DNA of 64,000 nt from assembly GCA_033026295.1 (NCBI GenBank), contig CM065177.1, positions 4,829,400 to 4,893,399 of the forward strand. Direction: 5' to 3'. The notes under the pieces are model-generated. The model did not search any database. It saw only the letters and a program-made list of their open reading frames with translations, and had not been told where the DNA came from. Below are positions 24,001-31,328 of this stretch, piece after piece. The DNA comes from Channa striata. Taxonomy: Eukaryota > Chordata > Actinopteri > Anabantiformes > Channidae. Within the stretch, counting starts at the first letter, position 1; each line of letters starts with the position of its first letter. The position numbers and the translations under genes are program-made.

Positions 24001-24253
24001 TGGTCAGTGGAGGAGGAGCCTCACTGGTCCTATTCCAAGTTTGCACCAACTTTTGGACTCCATGTCCTTCATCAATGATCTCTGGTCCAGCTCTCTCCTC
24101 CGCCATCTGCTCTCCACTTTCTGTAGGACTGCCAGACCCCTCGTGCTCCACAGTTGGGGCCAGTGTTGTGGTACCAGTCCAGGACCAGAACCAAGCATCA
24201 GAGTGGACCACCCACTGGGCCATCAAAAACAAAATTCCAATACAGATCCTCAT
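1..24253 (-). CDS. col18a1: collagen XVIII alpha-1 chain, 5' part of gene (gene-level entry)
   Basis: Spliced gene read right to left; individual exons are listed separately. The product is a secreted basement-membrane collagen carrying heparan sulfate chains; its C-terminal endostatin fragment, not in this window, is anti-angiogenic. Visible domain order: signal peptide, mucin-like Ser/Thr-rich region, ten-cysteine frizzled domain, thrombospondin-N-like domain, acidic linker, then interrupted Gly-X-Y repeats. This order is specific to collagen XVIII; the related collagen XV lacks the frizzled domain. Diagnostic matches to the human protein recalled from family knowledge include WFFCLLLVP in the frizzled domain, YVFGPDAN in the TSPN domain, and the paired DMEGSG motifs in the collagen region. 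Exons from 22785 down to 413 chain without a phase conflict. The long-isoform exon itself contains two frame breaks (see findings). Teleosts can carry two copies (a and b); which one this is cannot be told from the sequence alone. Confidence 0.95.
413..511 (-). CDS. col18a1: col18a1 collagenous exon (33 codons)
   Basis: Eleven uninterrupted Gly-X-Y triplets, from GKLGLPGIPG to GLDGFPGSQ. The acceptor is CCTCTGCAG before GGTAAA and the donor is CAG/GTAAAAG. It is 99 bp, a multiple of 9 as is typical for triple-helix exons, and phase 0 at both ends. Confidence 0.93.
512..1216 (-). other. col18a1 intron
   Basis: Non-coding. An imperfect short tandem (ATTCTTGATA-type units) lies near 857-882. 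I see no exon or recognisable repeat. The short open frames here have no splice context. Confidence 0.8.
1217..1243 (-). CDS. col18a1: col18a1 collagenous micro-exon (9 codons)
   Basis: 27 bp encoding GPPGIPGPP. The acceptor is TTTTTAG before GGTCCT and the donor is CCG/GTAAGC. Three perfect triplets with phase 0 at both ends; such 27-bp exons are usual in fibrous-type collagen genes. Confidence 0.9.
1480..1551 (-). CDS. col18a1: col18a1 exon with second DMEGSG glycosaminoglycan site
   Basis: 72 bp, 24 codons: DDMEGSGVGSFGG, then collagenous LPGARGPEGRQ. The acceptor is TTTGAAG before GATGAC and the donor is CAG/GTCAGT. With the preceding exon it reads VGF-DDMEGSG, matching the human GFDDMEGSGG interruption. 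The Ser-Gly after acidic residues is a heparan sulfate attachment site in this family. Confidence 0.93.
1828..1959 (-). CDS. col18a1: col18a1 collagenous exon (44 codons)
   Basis: Gly-X-Y from GDRGEPGLPG through GPPGPPGR, then the non-collagenous tail TYRVGF leading into the next DMEGSG interruption. The acceptor is TCCTACAG before GGAGAT and the donor is TTT/GTAAGT. Length 132 bp, phase 0 at both ends. Confidence 0.93.
1960..2590 (-). other. col18a1 intron
   Basis: Non-coding, purine-rich between about 2300 and 2580. No exon or repeat family recognised. Confidence 0.75.
2591..2635 (-). CDS. col18a1: col18a1 collagenous exon (15 codons)
   Basis: 45 bp encoding GDSGELGLPGAVGEK. The acceptor is CAATAG before GGCGAT and the donor is AAG/GTGATG. 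Five clean triplets, phase 0 at both ends. Confidence 0.92.
2636..3008 (-). other. col18a1 intron
   Basis: Non-coding, AT-rich; nothing recognised. Confidence 0.75.
3009..3071 (-). CDS. col18a1: col18a1 collagenous exon (21 codons)
   Basis: 63 bp, seven triplets from GLPGLPGTDG to AAGPKGEK. The acceptor is GTCTTAG before GGCTTG and the donor is AAG/GTAATG. Phase 0 at both ends. Confidence 0.93.
3207..3329 (-). CDS. col18a1: col18a1 collagenous exon with interruption (41 codons)
   Basis: 123 bp: GLPGPPGPPG and further PPG triplets, a non-collagenous stretch APSTVDTALSSGAF, then GPPGKEGAPGKP. The acceptor is GTAATAG before GGACTT and the donor is CCT/GTAAGT. The interruption sits where human COL18A1 also breaks its triplets (region GRFGVNSSDVPG). 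Confidence 0.93.
3474..3524 (-). CDS. col18a1: col18a1 exon with first DMEGSG glycosaminoglycan site
   Basis: 51 bp, 17 codons: TFVDMEGSGFPDLESVR. It corresponds to the human segment TFIDMEGSGFGGDLEALR. The acceptor is TCTATCAG before ACTTTT and the donor is CGG/GTAAGG. The exon is entirely non-collagenous and carries the acidic Ser-Gly motif used for heparan sulfate attachment. Confidence 0.94.
3620..3697 (-). CDS. col18a1: col18a1 collagenous exon (26 codons)
   Basis: 78 bp: GDRGEGHPGPRGPPG and further triplets ending PPGTGFRS, which leads into the TFVDMEGSG interruption. The acceptor is GTATAG before GGAGAC and the donor is TCG/GTGAGT. Phase 0 at both ends. Confidence 0.93.
3820..3882 (-). 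CDS. col18a1: col18a1 collagenous exon (21 codons)
   Basis: 63 bp: GADGPPGFPGTPGDPGPKGE plus a final Lys. Human COL18A1 has GFPGTPGDVGPKGDK at this place. The acceptor is ACACAG before GGTGCT and the donor is AAG/GTAGGA. Confidence 0.94.
4045..4071 (-). CDS. col18a1: col18a1 collagenous micro-exon (9 codons)
   Basis: 27 bp encoding GDPGEDGKT, matching human GDPGEDGKP. The acceptor is GTGCAG before GGTGAT and the donor is ACT/GTAAGT. Confidence 0.93.
4221..4418 (-). CDS. col18a1: col18a1 collagenous exon with interruption (66 codons)
   Basis: 198 bp, the largest collagen exon seen here: GNAGFGYQGKKGEPG, PPG-rich triplets, the interruption TEFSFGGSDAVVSR, then VPGPQGPPGAPGPQGQPG and ADGEP. 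Human has TVPGPQGPPGPPGRDG here. The acceptor is TCTCCAG before GGCAAT and the donor is CCA/GTTAGT. Confidence 0.94.
4680..4706 (-). CDS. col18a1: col18a1 collagenous micro-exon (9 codons)
   Basis: 27 bp encoding GEPGETGAK. The acceptor is TGATCAG before GGGGAA and the donor is AAG/GTAAGT. Phase 0 at both ends. Confidence 0.9.
4707..5492 (-). other. col18a1 intron
   Basis: Non-coding. Contains an A-rich tract at about 5409-5440. No exon or repeat family recognised. Confidence 0.75.
5493..5623 (-). CDS. col18a1: col18a1 first collagenous exon (NC11 to triple-helix transition)
   Basis: 131 bp. It starts with two bases (GA) completing a Gly codon from the previous exon, then PAGPKGEKGDRGDRGEKGDR, continuing GPTGPKGES, an interruption GTGSSTRAG, and IRGEK. 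The acceptor TTGTTTTCCAG is good; the donor AAG/GTTTGG is weak in its intronic half. This is the N-terminal edge of the triple helix. Confidence 0.92.
6393..6572 (+). repeat. dispersed repeat, copy A
   Basis: Runs from TTAAAGGACGCC past a CAAGCTGGAAAAC segment into a hairpin, CCTCCAGATGACATCACTTGGAGG-like, at about 6535-6558. The same ordered landmarks occur inverted at 12742-12929 in another intron of the gene, showing that this is an interspersed family. A shorter CTCCTCCAAATGACAT echo follows at about 6629-6644. Class unknown; a small non-autonomous element is likely. Confidence 0.65.
6688..6845 (-). mobile_element. decayed Tc1/mariner-type transposon 3' end
   Basis: Starts with a terminal-repeat-like ACAGTGCCTTGCACAAATAT. 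It continues into TATTCACCCACTAAAGTCAA and ATACTTTGTAGAGCCATC, which on the minus strand reads like the degraded C-terminal end and stop region of a fish Tc1-type transposase. Only the 3' end is recognisable, with no intact frame. Confidence 0.65.
7110..7166 (-). CDS. col18a1: col18a1 linker exon before the triple helix
   Basis: 57 bp: two bases completing an Ala codon, then SDSQHDSLESRPSRPGSP, and a final G that joins the next exon to give Gly. The acceptor is TTTGTGTTCAG before CAAGTG and the donor is CCAG/GTGGGT. It is a Ser-rich non-collagenous linker; exact phase joining on both sides supports it. Confidence 0.85.
7167..8905 (-). other. col18a1 intron
   Basis: About 1.7 kb, AT-rich. A (TA)n-like tract lies at 8132-8145. 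A transposon terminal relic at 8855-8888 lies just next to the following exon's donor. No coding sequence recognised. Confidence 0.75.
8855..8888. mobile_element. solo terminal repeat of a Tc1-like transposon
   Basis: The string ACAGGTGTACCTAATAAAGT, followed by GGCCAGTGAGTGT, is the well-known terminus of a fish Tc1-like element whose ends read CCTAATAAAGTGGCC. No transposase sequence is attached, so this is a solo end or the edge of a deleted copy. It ends about 16 bases from the donor of the exon at 8906. Confidence 0.7.
8906..8984 (-). CDS. col18a1: col18a1 linker exon (Pro-rich)
   Basis: 79 bp encoding TSPPASEPIQQPPLTRGDDV, then LIGRET plus one base. The acceptor is TTTTCCTGCAG before ACGTCT and the donor is ACAG/GTGAGT. 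It belongs to the variable NC11 linker between the TSPN domain and the triple helix. Phase joins exactly to 7110-7166. Confidence 0.85.
8985..12472 (-). other. col18a1 intron
   Basis: About 3.5 kb non-coding. Visible items: a 12-bp tandem (GGGCAGCTGAGG, about 2.4 copies) at 9751-9779, a C-run/A-run at 9599-9618, and a long minus-strand open frame at 10958-11491 that I do not accept as a gene. No splice-supported exon found. Confidence 0.7.
9751..9779. repeat. 12-bp tandem repeat
   Basis: About 2.4 perfect copies of GGGCAGCTGAGG within an intron. Confidence 0.8.
12473..12553 (-). CDS. col18a1: col18a1 NC11 acidic exon with Ser-Gly site
   Basis: 81 bp: VSGDGSGYEEKEEIRPTKPA, then VEKNRWT. The SGDGSGYEE motif matches the acidic SGDSGSG region of human NC11, a glycosaminoglycan attachment region. 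The acceptor is CTTTTCAG before GTATCG and the donor is ACG/GTATGG. Phase 0 at both ends. Confidence 0.9.
12554..14390 (-). other. col18a1 intron
   Basis: About 1.8 kb. Contains the inverted second copy of the dispersed repeat at 12742-12929. Otherwise nothing recognised. Confidence 0.75.
12742..12929 (-). repeat. dispersed repeat, copy B (inverted relative to copy A)
   Basis: On the minus strand it reads TAAAGGACGCCGTCACTGAT, AACTTGGACCTTTTGGTTC, and later CCTCCAGGTGATGTCATCTGGAGG-like at about 12749-12772. These are the same landmarks in the same order as copy A at 6393-6572. Confidence 0.65.
14391..14474 (-). CDS. col18a1: col18a1 exon completing the TSPN domain
   Basis: 84 bp: GVIGELRVVGDPHAAERHCE then EDGDDSDM. 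Human reads GVIAELKVRRDP, MHCLDEEGDDSD. It contains the conserved Cys that closes the TSPN domain and the start of the acidic linker. The acceptor is GTTGCAACAG before GGGGTG and the donor is ATG/GTGAGC. Phase 0 at both ends. Confidence 0.94.
14475..16152 (-). other. col18a1 intron
   Basis: About 1.7 kb non-coding, with T-runs at about 14876-14884 and 15746-15760. No exon or repeat family recognised. Confidence 0.75.
16153..16691 (-). CDS. col18a1: col18a1 thrombospondin-N-like (laminin-G-like) exon
   Basis: 539 bp: two bases finishing a Glu codon, then 179 codons. Key landmarks in order are DGVSLLQLIGDPPPDEITQV, YVFGPDANVGQLARAHLPSL, FYRDFSLIF, VKLSAVQGGNQNV, FYLNCDTD, and LEPGSGIFVGQAGGTNPEKF. 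Human shares YVFGPDAN, LFFRDFSLLF and LELEPGAGLFVAQAGG. It folds as a beta-sandwich and is common to all isoforms. The acceptor is CCCCTCTAG before AAGACG and the donor is CTG/GTGCGT. Phase 1 entry matches the frizzled exon exactly. Confidence 0.97.
16692..22784 (-). other. col18a1 intron (about 6.1 kb)
   Basis: Non-coding. A TA-rich tract lies at 17630-17641 and an A-rich patch at 18971-19000. No exon, RNA gene or repeat family recognised. Confidence 0.7.
22785..24253 (-). CDS. col18a1: col18a1 long-isoform exon: signal peptide, mucin-like region, frizzled domain (frame broken twice)
   Basis: Starts at ATG 24253; a GTG three codons upstream is not needed. The signal peptide MRICIGILFLMAQWVVHSDA is followed by WFWSW, a Trp-rich start also seen in human. 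A conserved VQKLVQTWNRTS segment (human VQLWNDT) and Ser/Thr/Gly-rich sequence with four N-glycosylation sequons follow. This frame ends at TAG 23677-23675. The next frame is open from about 23685 to 23304 (SPTEEWKFQNDN, LSAGESTATQEA), and a third frame carries the frizzled domain. The frizzled domain spans about 23142-22807 and has all ten cysteines. The donor is AAAG/GTAATT (phase 1), joining the TSPN exon in frame. In human the equivalent is one large exon, so the two shifts are probably assembly indels or real lesions. Confidence 0.9.
22807..23142 (-). other. col18a1: frizzled (FZ) domain of collagen XVIII
   Basis: Ten cysteines in frizzled-type spacing: QCLFL, LPFC, KSHCH, WFFC, VPKC, LPC, SFC, DSCW, VEC, YKC. 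Human collagen XVIII shares PNHL, HC and WFFCLLLVP. The domain can bind Wnts and dampen Wnt signalling in the longest isoform. Intact cysteines suggest that it is under selection despite the nearby frame breaks. Confidence 0.93.
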
Positions 24254-24520
24254 TTTAGGCACAATGTCACGTGTAGAACAGGTCCAGCAGCGTAATCAGG
24301 ATCCTATGACATGTCCACAGTGCCACTGCACGTCGCACAGAGACTTTACTCCAGCTCTGGCTCCACACACTCTACTGGGCAGAGAGGAAAAGTGAAGAGG
24401 AGCGCCTCATTCAAAAGAGTAAAGGGGGGGGCAGGAGGTGTGCCCCGCATTGGCTGCTCTGCCAATATTTCCTCTCCTAACTCCTCCTACTCCTTTTGTC
24501 ACAGTCCTGAAAAGTGATCT
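24254..24520 (-). promoter_or_regulatory. candidate proximal promoter/leader of long isoforms
   Basis: Minus-strand sequence upstream of the long-isoform ATG. It has a CCAAT motif (GCCAATGC) at 24454-24447 and a C-rich stretch with GC-box-like character at 24425-24445. No clear TATA box. Collagen XVIII long isoforms are known to use a second, internal promoter just upstream of this exon. Confidence 0.45.
24304..24312 (-). promoter_or_regulatory. minimal upstream ORF (Met-Ser-stop) in long-isoform leader
   Basis: On the minus strand ATGTCATAG lies 50 bases upstream of the main ATG, with no other ATG between. If it is in the mature leader, such a short uORF would be expected to reduce initiation at the main start. 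The transcription start is not known. Confidence 0.4.
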
Positions 24521-27500
24521 CTCCTGACTGATACCCAAGAATTATAACAGCTTGGCATTTCAGTGCACAATAGTGATGCCTTCAGTGTCATACAGAGAGG
24601 GGCAATTTGTCCCTCTTGTCTCAACCTCTTTGTTTAAACACAAAAATAAGAAACTACTGATTTTGCACTAAAAAACTGCTAATAGTTTGCAGTTGCAACA
24701 GGAGCAAATGTTGTAGCCATGTGATCCTGCGACTTTGGATTTTAAAATAAAGAACTGAGAACTAGAGAAGCTGTGCTTACATCCCATCTAATGCATTCAA
24801 ATGAGTCCCATTACAGTGCAGCAGGGCAATCAATTACGCAGCTGTAAAGCTGATATGGTAAAGAATTTAAACAGTAGTTGTGTTGTTTATTTATAATTTG
24901 TCTTCACATTAGATAAAGGAAGTATTAATTTAAACCACATTTATGCAAAATGGTTCATTTTCTTACACGAGCTTGGACTGACAACGTAATGTGCTCTCGG
25001 CAGTATCATTTGAAGCTCAGTCCAGTTCAGAACCCTATCTCCAGTCTCAGGCCACACTTTCTTGTCCAGACTGGTTTCTCCTAATGCCCCTGGGATCAGT
25101 TGACAGAGACCCTCAACATCTGCTAATGGGAGCTTAGTGATAAAAGGAACAGGGACGTCTCTCGAACAGTATTGGGGTTTAAAACGAAGGGAGGTGTTTT
25201 GTGGATGTAACCTCAGCTGATGACTGAAAGGAACTCAGCTCATTTTGCACACAATGCTATCCTCTCTACCAAAAGGTTCTGGACGCTTATTCCCAGATGC
25301 AGAAATGTCTTGGCACAAGTTGACAGCTTCATCCTTCAGCTTCCTTTTGTGGCCTGGGGGTCACTGATGATCCAGATGACCCCTGGCTGTAGGATTATGT
25401 TTGTTTGGTCTAAAAGGGGGGGAAGGTGAACAACCAAAACAGAAACATATACAGCTTTCATAAACATGTTATGTGTTTTGATTAATTTGCTCTCGAAAAC
25501 AGCTAGTTGGTTGGTTAACTGCATTTAGTTTTTTTTTTTTTTTGTATATATGATGTAAAGTACTATGGTCAACTCCTGGTTTTGTTAGAGAGCTATATAA
25601 AAAAAGACTAAATTAAATTGAATTGAAATAGCCTGTACATTATTAAAAATAATGTTATAACTCACTATGTTTGCATTGATAAGGACTAACGAAAAGAAAA
25701 TATACTTGTATGCCTCCTGAACTATTCTCAGCCGCATACCAAACTTTCAGTTCCCTAGACAAACTCAGCCGTCAAGGTCATTTTTTGCCTGTTTCTGTTT
25801 GAACACCAAAATATACAAAGTTTCCGGAAAAGACATGGTTAATAAGCCCTTTAAGTAACAAAGTGTCTTGTGACAGATAATGATTAGCCTCAAACACGTG
25901 AAAAACCCTGCTAATGGACTCATTCCTGCATTCCTGTGTAGGTTAGGATCCCAGAACAACAGCCACAACCTTTTTACTGCAAAGTAGTTTCACAAAGGCT
26001 GAAAAAATTGATCAAGCAAACTCAATAATGGTGATGAAATAATAGCGATGCAGAGACATTGTTACATTTTACTAGATGGGCAAAGACAAACTGTAAGTAC
26101 ATTCCCATCTACATCAATTGTTTTAGATATTCCCAGAAACAATAATTTCCTGCCCTTCAACTGTTCGACACTTAACTAATTCCTGAGGTGATTTGCTCTG
26201 TTAGCTTCTGCTGTTATGAAAGATTTTTAAAAATGTCATAGATAAAGATAGTGTACGTTTAGGAAATCAGGAGATGTTTTTTGATGCATGCATCCAGTGC
26301 ATCCTTGTTATGGTAATGGTGATCTGAAGTAATCTATAGTAATCTGGAAATGTGAGTATGTGTCCCCCTTTTTAACATCTTTTCATTCTACATCCTGTGT
26401 AGCATAAAGTCTGTAATAGTCATCAAAACAACTGCATTAGGAAGTGGAGGGGGTGCCGATTTCTGTGGAAAGCAAACCTAAAGAGGTCAGATAAGCAGTT
26501 TTTAAATCGTTTCTTGTTAGGTGCAGCCGCTCAGCGGTGCATTAGCTGCTTCAGCCCTTTGGATCTACACAGGAAGCAGTCAGGCATCCCCACAGGATCC
26601 CTTCACAATACACGGACAAAAGAGTGAAACCCAAGACCAGGAGCGAGTCTGAGGACTGAGACCATCAATGAAAAGATGAATGATGGACTAACTACAACGA
26701 CAACTAAATTTGCTGAACATAATCCACCAGGAGCCAAAGGCGTCATATCATCTGTCACTGCTTGTCAGAACGGAGTGTCAGTTTCATCTGTGCTAAATAT
26801 AGTTTTTGTGAATAATTGAAGAATATAAGGTCTGCATATCTATGCACATATTTGGATCAAGCAAAATTTAAAATTCGTTGGTGTGGAAGGTGGAAGCGCC
26901 TACATCAGCAGCTGAAAATATTTACTGCACAAAAGGTGATAAGGACATTATTATAACATGTAAATTGTTTGTAGCAGTGATTGGATTCTTTTCACTGGGA
27001 AAAATAAGGCCTTGATCCTCTTGCAACACTTATTAAAGCAGTACAACACCGTAAACCCCAACAAAGGTGACCCTTGTGCAGCCACAGAGGATGGCTGGAG
27101 CCGTTACTGGCTAACAACGGAAAATGAATTCTAATCGTTGACAGCAGGCTACAACCAAGCACTTACCAAGCACTGTTCACTATTGACTCTTTGTCTGTCT
27201 TTCAGACCCTAATCCTCTGGAAAATCAAATCAGTGTAATGAGGAATGCAACAAGTTACTTTTAACAGGGATTAAATACACTAATAATTATTTTGTTATTA
27301 ATGTTGAACAAAAAAAGTAAAATACAGATGCAAAATGACCACAAACACATTCAAAACAACCGTTGGGGGTTCCCAATTTTTCATAACTTGTCTAATTATC
27401 TGCAACATACTGAAACATCCCACACAACAGGCACTGCTGAAAGGCAAAGTATGAATTTAAATGTTCCTAAAAAATATAACGTTAACCAAACACTCAGTTT

Positions 27501-30500
27501 GTGATATATGCATTTGGAGTTGTCTTATCAGTTGAAGGCCTTGCAAATGTGATGATTCTAGTACAAGGTGACACTTGACAGTGAGTCATTCCGACGCAAA
27601 GTGTAACTGCTGTACAAACAGAAAGGCAAGAAGCTAGACGCATGTTAAAACACAAGCTGACTATAGAACAACATGAGGGTCTATTCTCTTTAGCCTTTAG
27701 AACAACTAGACAGCCTTTTGGCAGCACCCCCACCACCACACCTTCACTTGTGTTATTTCAGCAAGTGGGGGTCGTTGACCTTTTGCTGTGAATCATAGTC
27801 TCAGTGGTTATACAAGCATTAAGCTCCAAGCGCTGGGGGGGGGTTTACATGAGGTACACAAATGAGAACATCCACAGACTCTCATGAATGAGCCCACACA
27901 GGGTTGAATAAGTCGTGCAGACACACACGCAAACAAACAGACGCTGCTGTTGCACAACACGCCACAGCCAAGCAGCCATGTAAACAGTAAGCCACAAATA
28001 TATATCCAAAGCCACGTGAAGGTATGGCTGAAACACACACACGTGAACCACGCCCCTGCCTGCGCCGCTGTACTGTAGCATGTCTCGGCTGAGCAGCAGT
28101 GTAAAGATATCTCAGCCCGAATCTACCGCAGACATAAAAACACAAAGTAAAAACACCTGTAAACCCCATCGAATGACGGTGGACGACGACAACTTCTTTG
28201 GATCAGCGAGCAACAGGTTGCAACACGGTGGTGAATCATTGTACAGTACAGTGGCTTTTTATGGCCATGAACCCAGGTTGTTCCAGTTCCATAGGAAATA
28301 GTCCAATAAACAGAAAGGAAACTTTGGCTTAGTCTTTCTAGTTGGCATGCACGATGGCAACAGAATGCAACTGTCAGAGGCAGGAATTTACTCAAGTAAT
28401 CTACTAAAACCTCGAGTTACCAACTTTTTCCAAAAGTTTCTTTACCATAATTTTCACCTTTTATAGTTTATTGAACAAATATGGATTAGACTTGTTCATG
28501 TATCCACAGCATCACATTAAAAAGTGATTCAAATAAATTGTGTTGTTGTACTTGAACTTTAACTAAACGTTAGTGTAGGAACTCTTTACTTTTGCATTGA
28601 TAGAGCGTTTCAAGTGGCACTTACTGTACCATAGTAAGTGTATCTAATGCTCATCCAGTGCACAAATCACACAGACACGTGTGATAAAGACTGAGCCTTA
28701 ACAAAGAAACAATCAGCCGTCACACAGAACATTACAATGAGTCTGCTGCAAGGTCTACACTGACATGCAACACTGGTCAAATTCAATGTCCAAATGAAAG
28801 CCGAATTCACATGACATCTTCTCTTACATCTGTCAGATCTCCAGCTAGTGAATGTGTGCCACTGAGTGTGTGAGACAAGCAGAGAACAATAGGTGGAGGC
28901 TTGGCTCACAAAAAGGAGGTCAGAGGGTCACAGCTATCAGATATGAAGGGGCAGCGTTCCTGTTTCCCACAAAGAAAGATTTATCCCGGTCCTGGAGTGG
29001 CCTGAGGGAGCAGGTTGTAAGTGAGTAACTTTTGCCTGTGTTGTAAATTCCTCTCGGTCAGACACGCAAACCACCGAGACTGGTTAAGTTTCCTAAATCC
29101 ATTGTATTGGGCAACAATCATACAACACAGAGGGTGCAGTGCTGTGGATTTTTGTCCAGAGCTTTAACAACAACAACAGTTGTCTTTGCCTTTGAAAAGT
29201 GTCCTAGAGAGAGTCAGATGACTGAAGTCCAAGCTTATAAAGTATTGTTAGACATAAAGACAGCAAACATTACTTATTGCTCCTTTACGGGCTGCATCTT
29301 TCCTTGGAGTGTTCCAGTATCCTGTAGAAAGACAGACAGTCAGACTGAGCCCTGCAGGGTTCCTCACAGTCCTGCTCAGGCAAGCAGAAACAGCTTGGCT
29401 GTCACTCTGAATAAGACACATTCCATAACAACGGGAGAATACATAGCCCGCGGTGCCTAAACAACAGTTACAGTACAGGAAGGCGGTGGGGGCTTTGCTG
29501 TATATGAGACACCCATGTTTTACCATTTTTAATGCCCTGACAAGTGTAATTTTCTTTGTAATCACTATCACTTATCTAGCAGGGCAGATCAAAGCCCGAC
29601 TATTGTTCTGTTATGTGAGAATATGTAAACCATACATTCCACTTACTCAGAAACATCACAACATTTCCAGCTGAGTGGTTCCATTGTTGAGATTTAATCA
29701 AACCCCATAAAACATGCTTGTTTAGGAACACACACCAGTAAAAAAAGACACTCATTCGATGATAGTTGCATGTCACCGCCGGGCGCTTAGACACCAACAT
29801 ATATTTCTCAGATTTTACCCATAAACTGAAGCTAACCCACCTTGCACTTGTTGAACCTGTAAAGATGCCACTAATTACTGTGATGTCGAGTCAGATCATA
29901 CGGAAATGTCTGAACTGTAAATATCCACACAACGCCTGGGAGGTGTTATCTCAATTAACGACAGACAGCGTGGAGTCTTCTGCCTGCAGAACAGTACAGG
30001 GCACGACAAGCTGGAACTATAAAGAAAGTTAATCTAATAGATTTTACAAATGTGCTAGTTAAGAAATGATAATTTCCCAACTTTCCCATTTATTAGTTGT
30101 GTGGCTGGTTCACAGCTGTAGGATTTAACAAACAAGCTTGAAATTACTGCCGTTTATTAAAGTTGGTACGAGGTGTTCTCTAGTAAAACTGAGAGGCTCT
30201 GCAGAGTTCTCAGTATATACAGTGTTTTTAGCCCGAGGAGTTACACGCATCACAAATATCTTCGGAAAATATGATTGTCTTACAATAATGTTTCTGAGCG
30301 GACCATCAATTCAGCACCCACACAGGTAAAGTGCCGTCATGGGGAAATGGCTCCCTCTACTGCCCACAGGGTGAACCACGAGCAGACAGGGCTGGGAGGT
30401 GAGTTCTCAATCATTAGGGAACTGAACAAATTGCAGACTGCACCAAAACAACAGAAAGCACATTTTTTCCCGACTTGTGGTGCCTCTTAACAAAAACACA

Positions 30501-31086
30501 CATGGGAAAAATCATTCCCAATCTCCATAAAGCGAGTCAACAGCAAGTAGCAGCTCATGGGAAAGGAAGCACGTGGTCAAGTCAGTAAGGAGGAACCATA
30601 ACGTGTCGAGAAGTTTGCGTATGCATGTCTGTGTGCAGCTGACGTATTACACAATCCATGTTTATTGGGATGCTCACTAAGGTGGCGACCTCATTACGAG
30701 GTGTTTGCTGTCATCAAGCCAAGTCTCCAGCAACGCAGCTGCACTGTTGATGTCACAGCACTAAGAAAAACCACAAACATGCAAACACCATCTTTCCTGA
30801 ATGATGGTTTTCAGCAATTAAGTCTTTTCACGGCTCTTTGACATTTACGTGAGATATATATACTGACATATGAAAAGACAAGAGAATTATGCTGCCTGCT
30901 TACGTAAACTTTGTGAGTAAAAAATTTAAAATGGATTTTTATATCCATCAAAAAACACTTTTCTGCTGGTTCACATTGTTGTTCACTGTGTTCATCAGAC
31001 GACCCATGTCAGTCTGTTCTAGGGTTCAAGGGGTCGCTGACCTTACTGCAGTCCAAAAGGATTTAGGTCACAGGAGTGTCATTATG

Positions 31087-31088
<2 letters not shown>
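24521..31088. other. non-coding stretch, probably distal 5' intron of col18a1
   Basis: No splice-supported exon seen. A candidate interspersed repeat tail lies at 25525-25632. Short open frames lack start context, family motifs and splice sites. Confidence 0.6.
25525..25632 (+). repeat. possible fish retroelement 3' tail
   Basis: A T-run is followed by AAAGTACTATGGTCAACTCC, GAGCTATATAAAAAAAGAC and AAATTAAATTGAATTGAAAT. This order (a 'gtcaact' box, GCTATATAAA, then ATTGAATTGAA) is a familiar fish interspersed-repeat ending. Assigned from memory of the pattern only. Confidence 0.4.
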
Positions 31089-31123
<35 letters not shown>

Positions 31124-31328
31124 TTTGTCTTTCTATAATTGCGGGACACTCATTGACATATTACAATCCCTAGCCCCTTACCCTAACCAAAACCTAATTC
31201 TAACCCTGACCCTAAAACCCAGTCTTGACCCTCAAAAAGCCTTTTGAAGTTGTGTGGACCACCTAAAATGTCCTAACAACTATGGTAGTGAAACACATTT
31301 GTCACACACACACACACACACACACACA
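31089..31328. repeat. fish interspersed element flanked by CA arrays
   Basis: (AC)16 at 31089-31120, then TTGTTTGTCTTTCTATAATT, a core with CCCTAACC-like, CCTGACCCTAAAACCCAGTC and GTTGTGTGGACC segments, then AAAATGTCCTAACAAC and a second CA array at 31303-31328. This composite, with microsatellites on both sides of a CCCTAA-rich core, is a recurrent fish repeat. The GTGTGGACC and AAAATGTCC landmarks are characteristic. Confidence 0.6.

Noticed and set aside
24254..24262. Upstream GTG as start of the long isoform
   Set aside because: GTG is not a normal eukaryotic start; an ATG three codons later begins a better signal peptide.
31170..31240. CCCTAA-like units as an internal telomere repeat
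   Set aside because: Units are irregular and fit the core of a known type of fish interspersed element instead.
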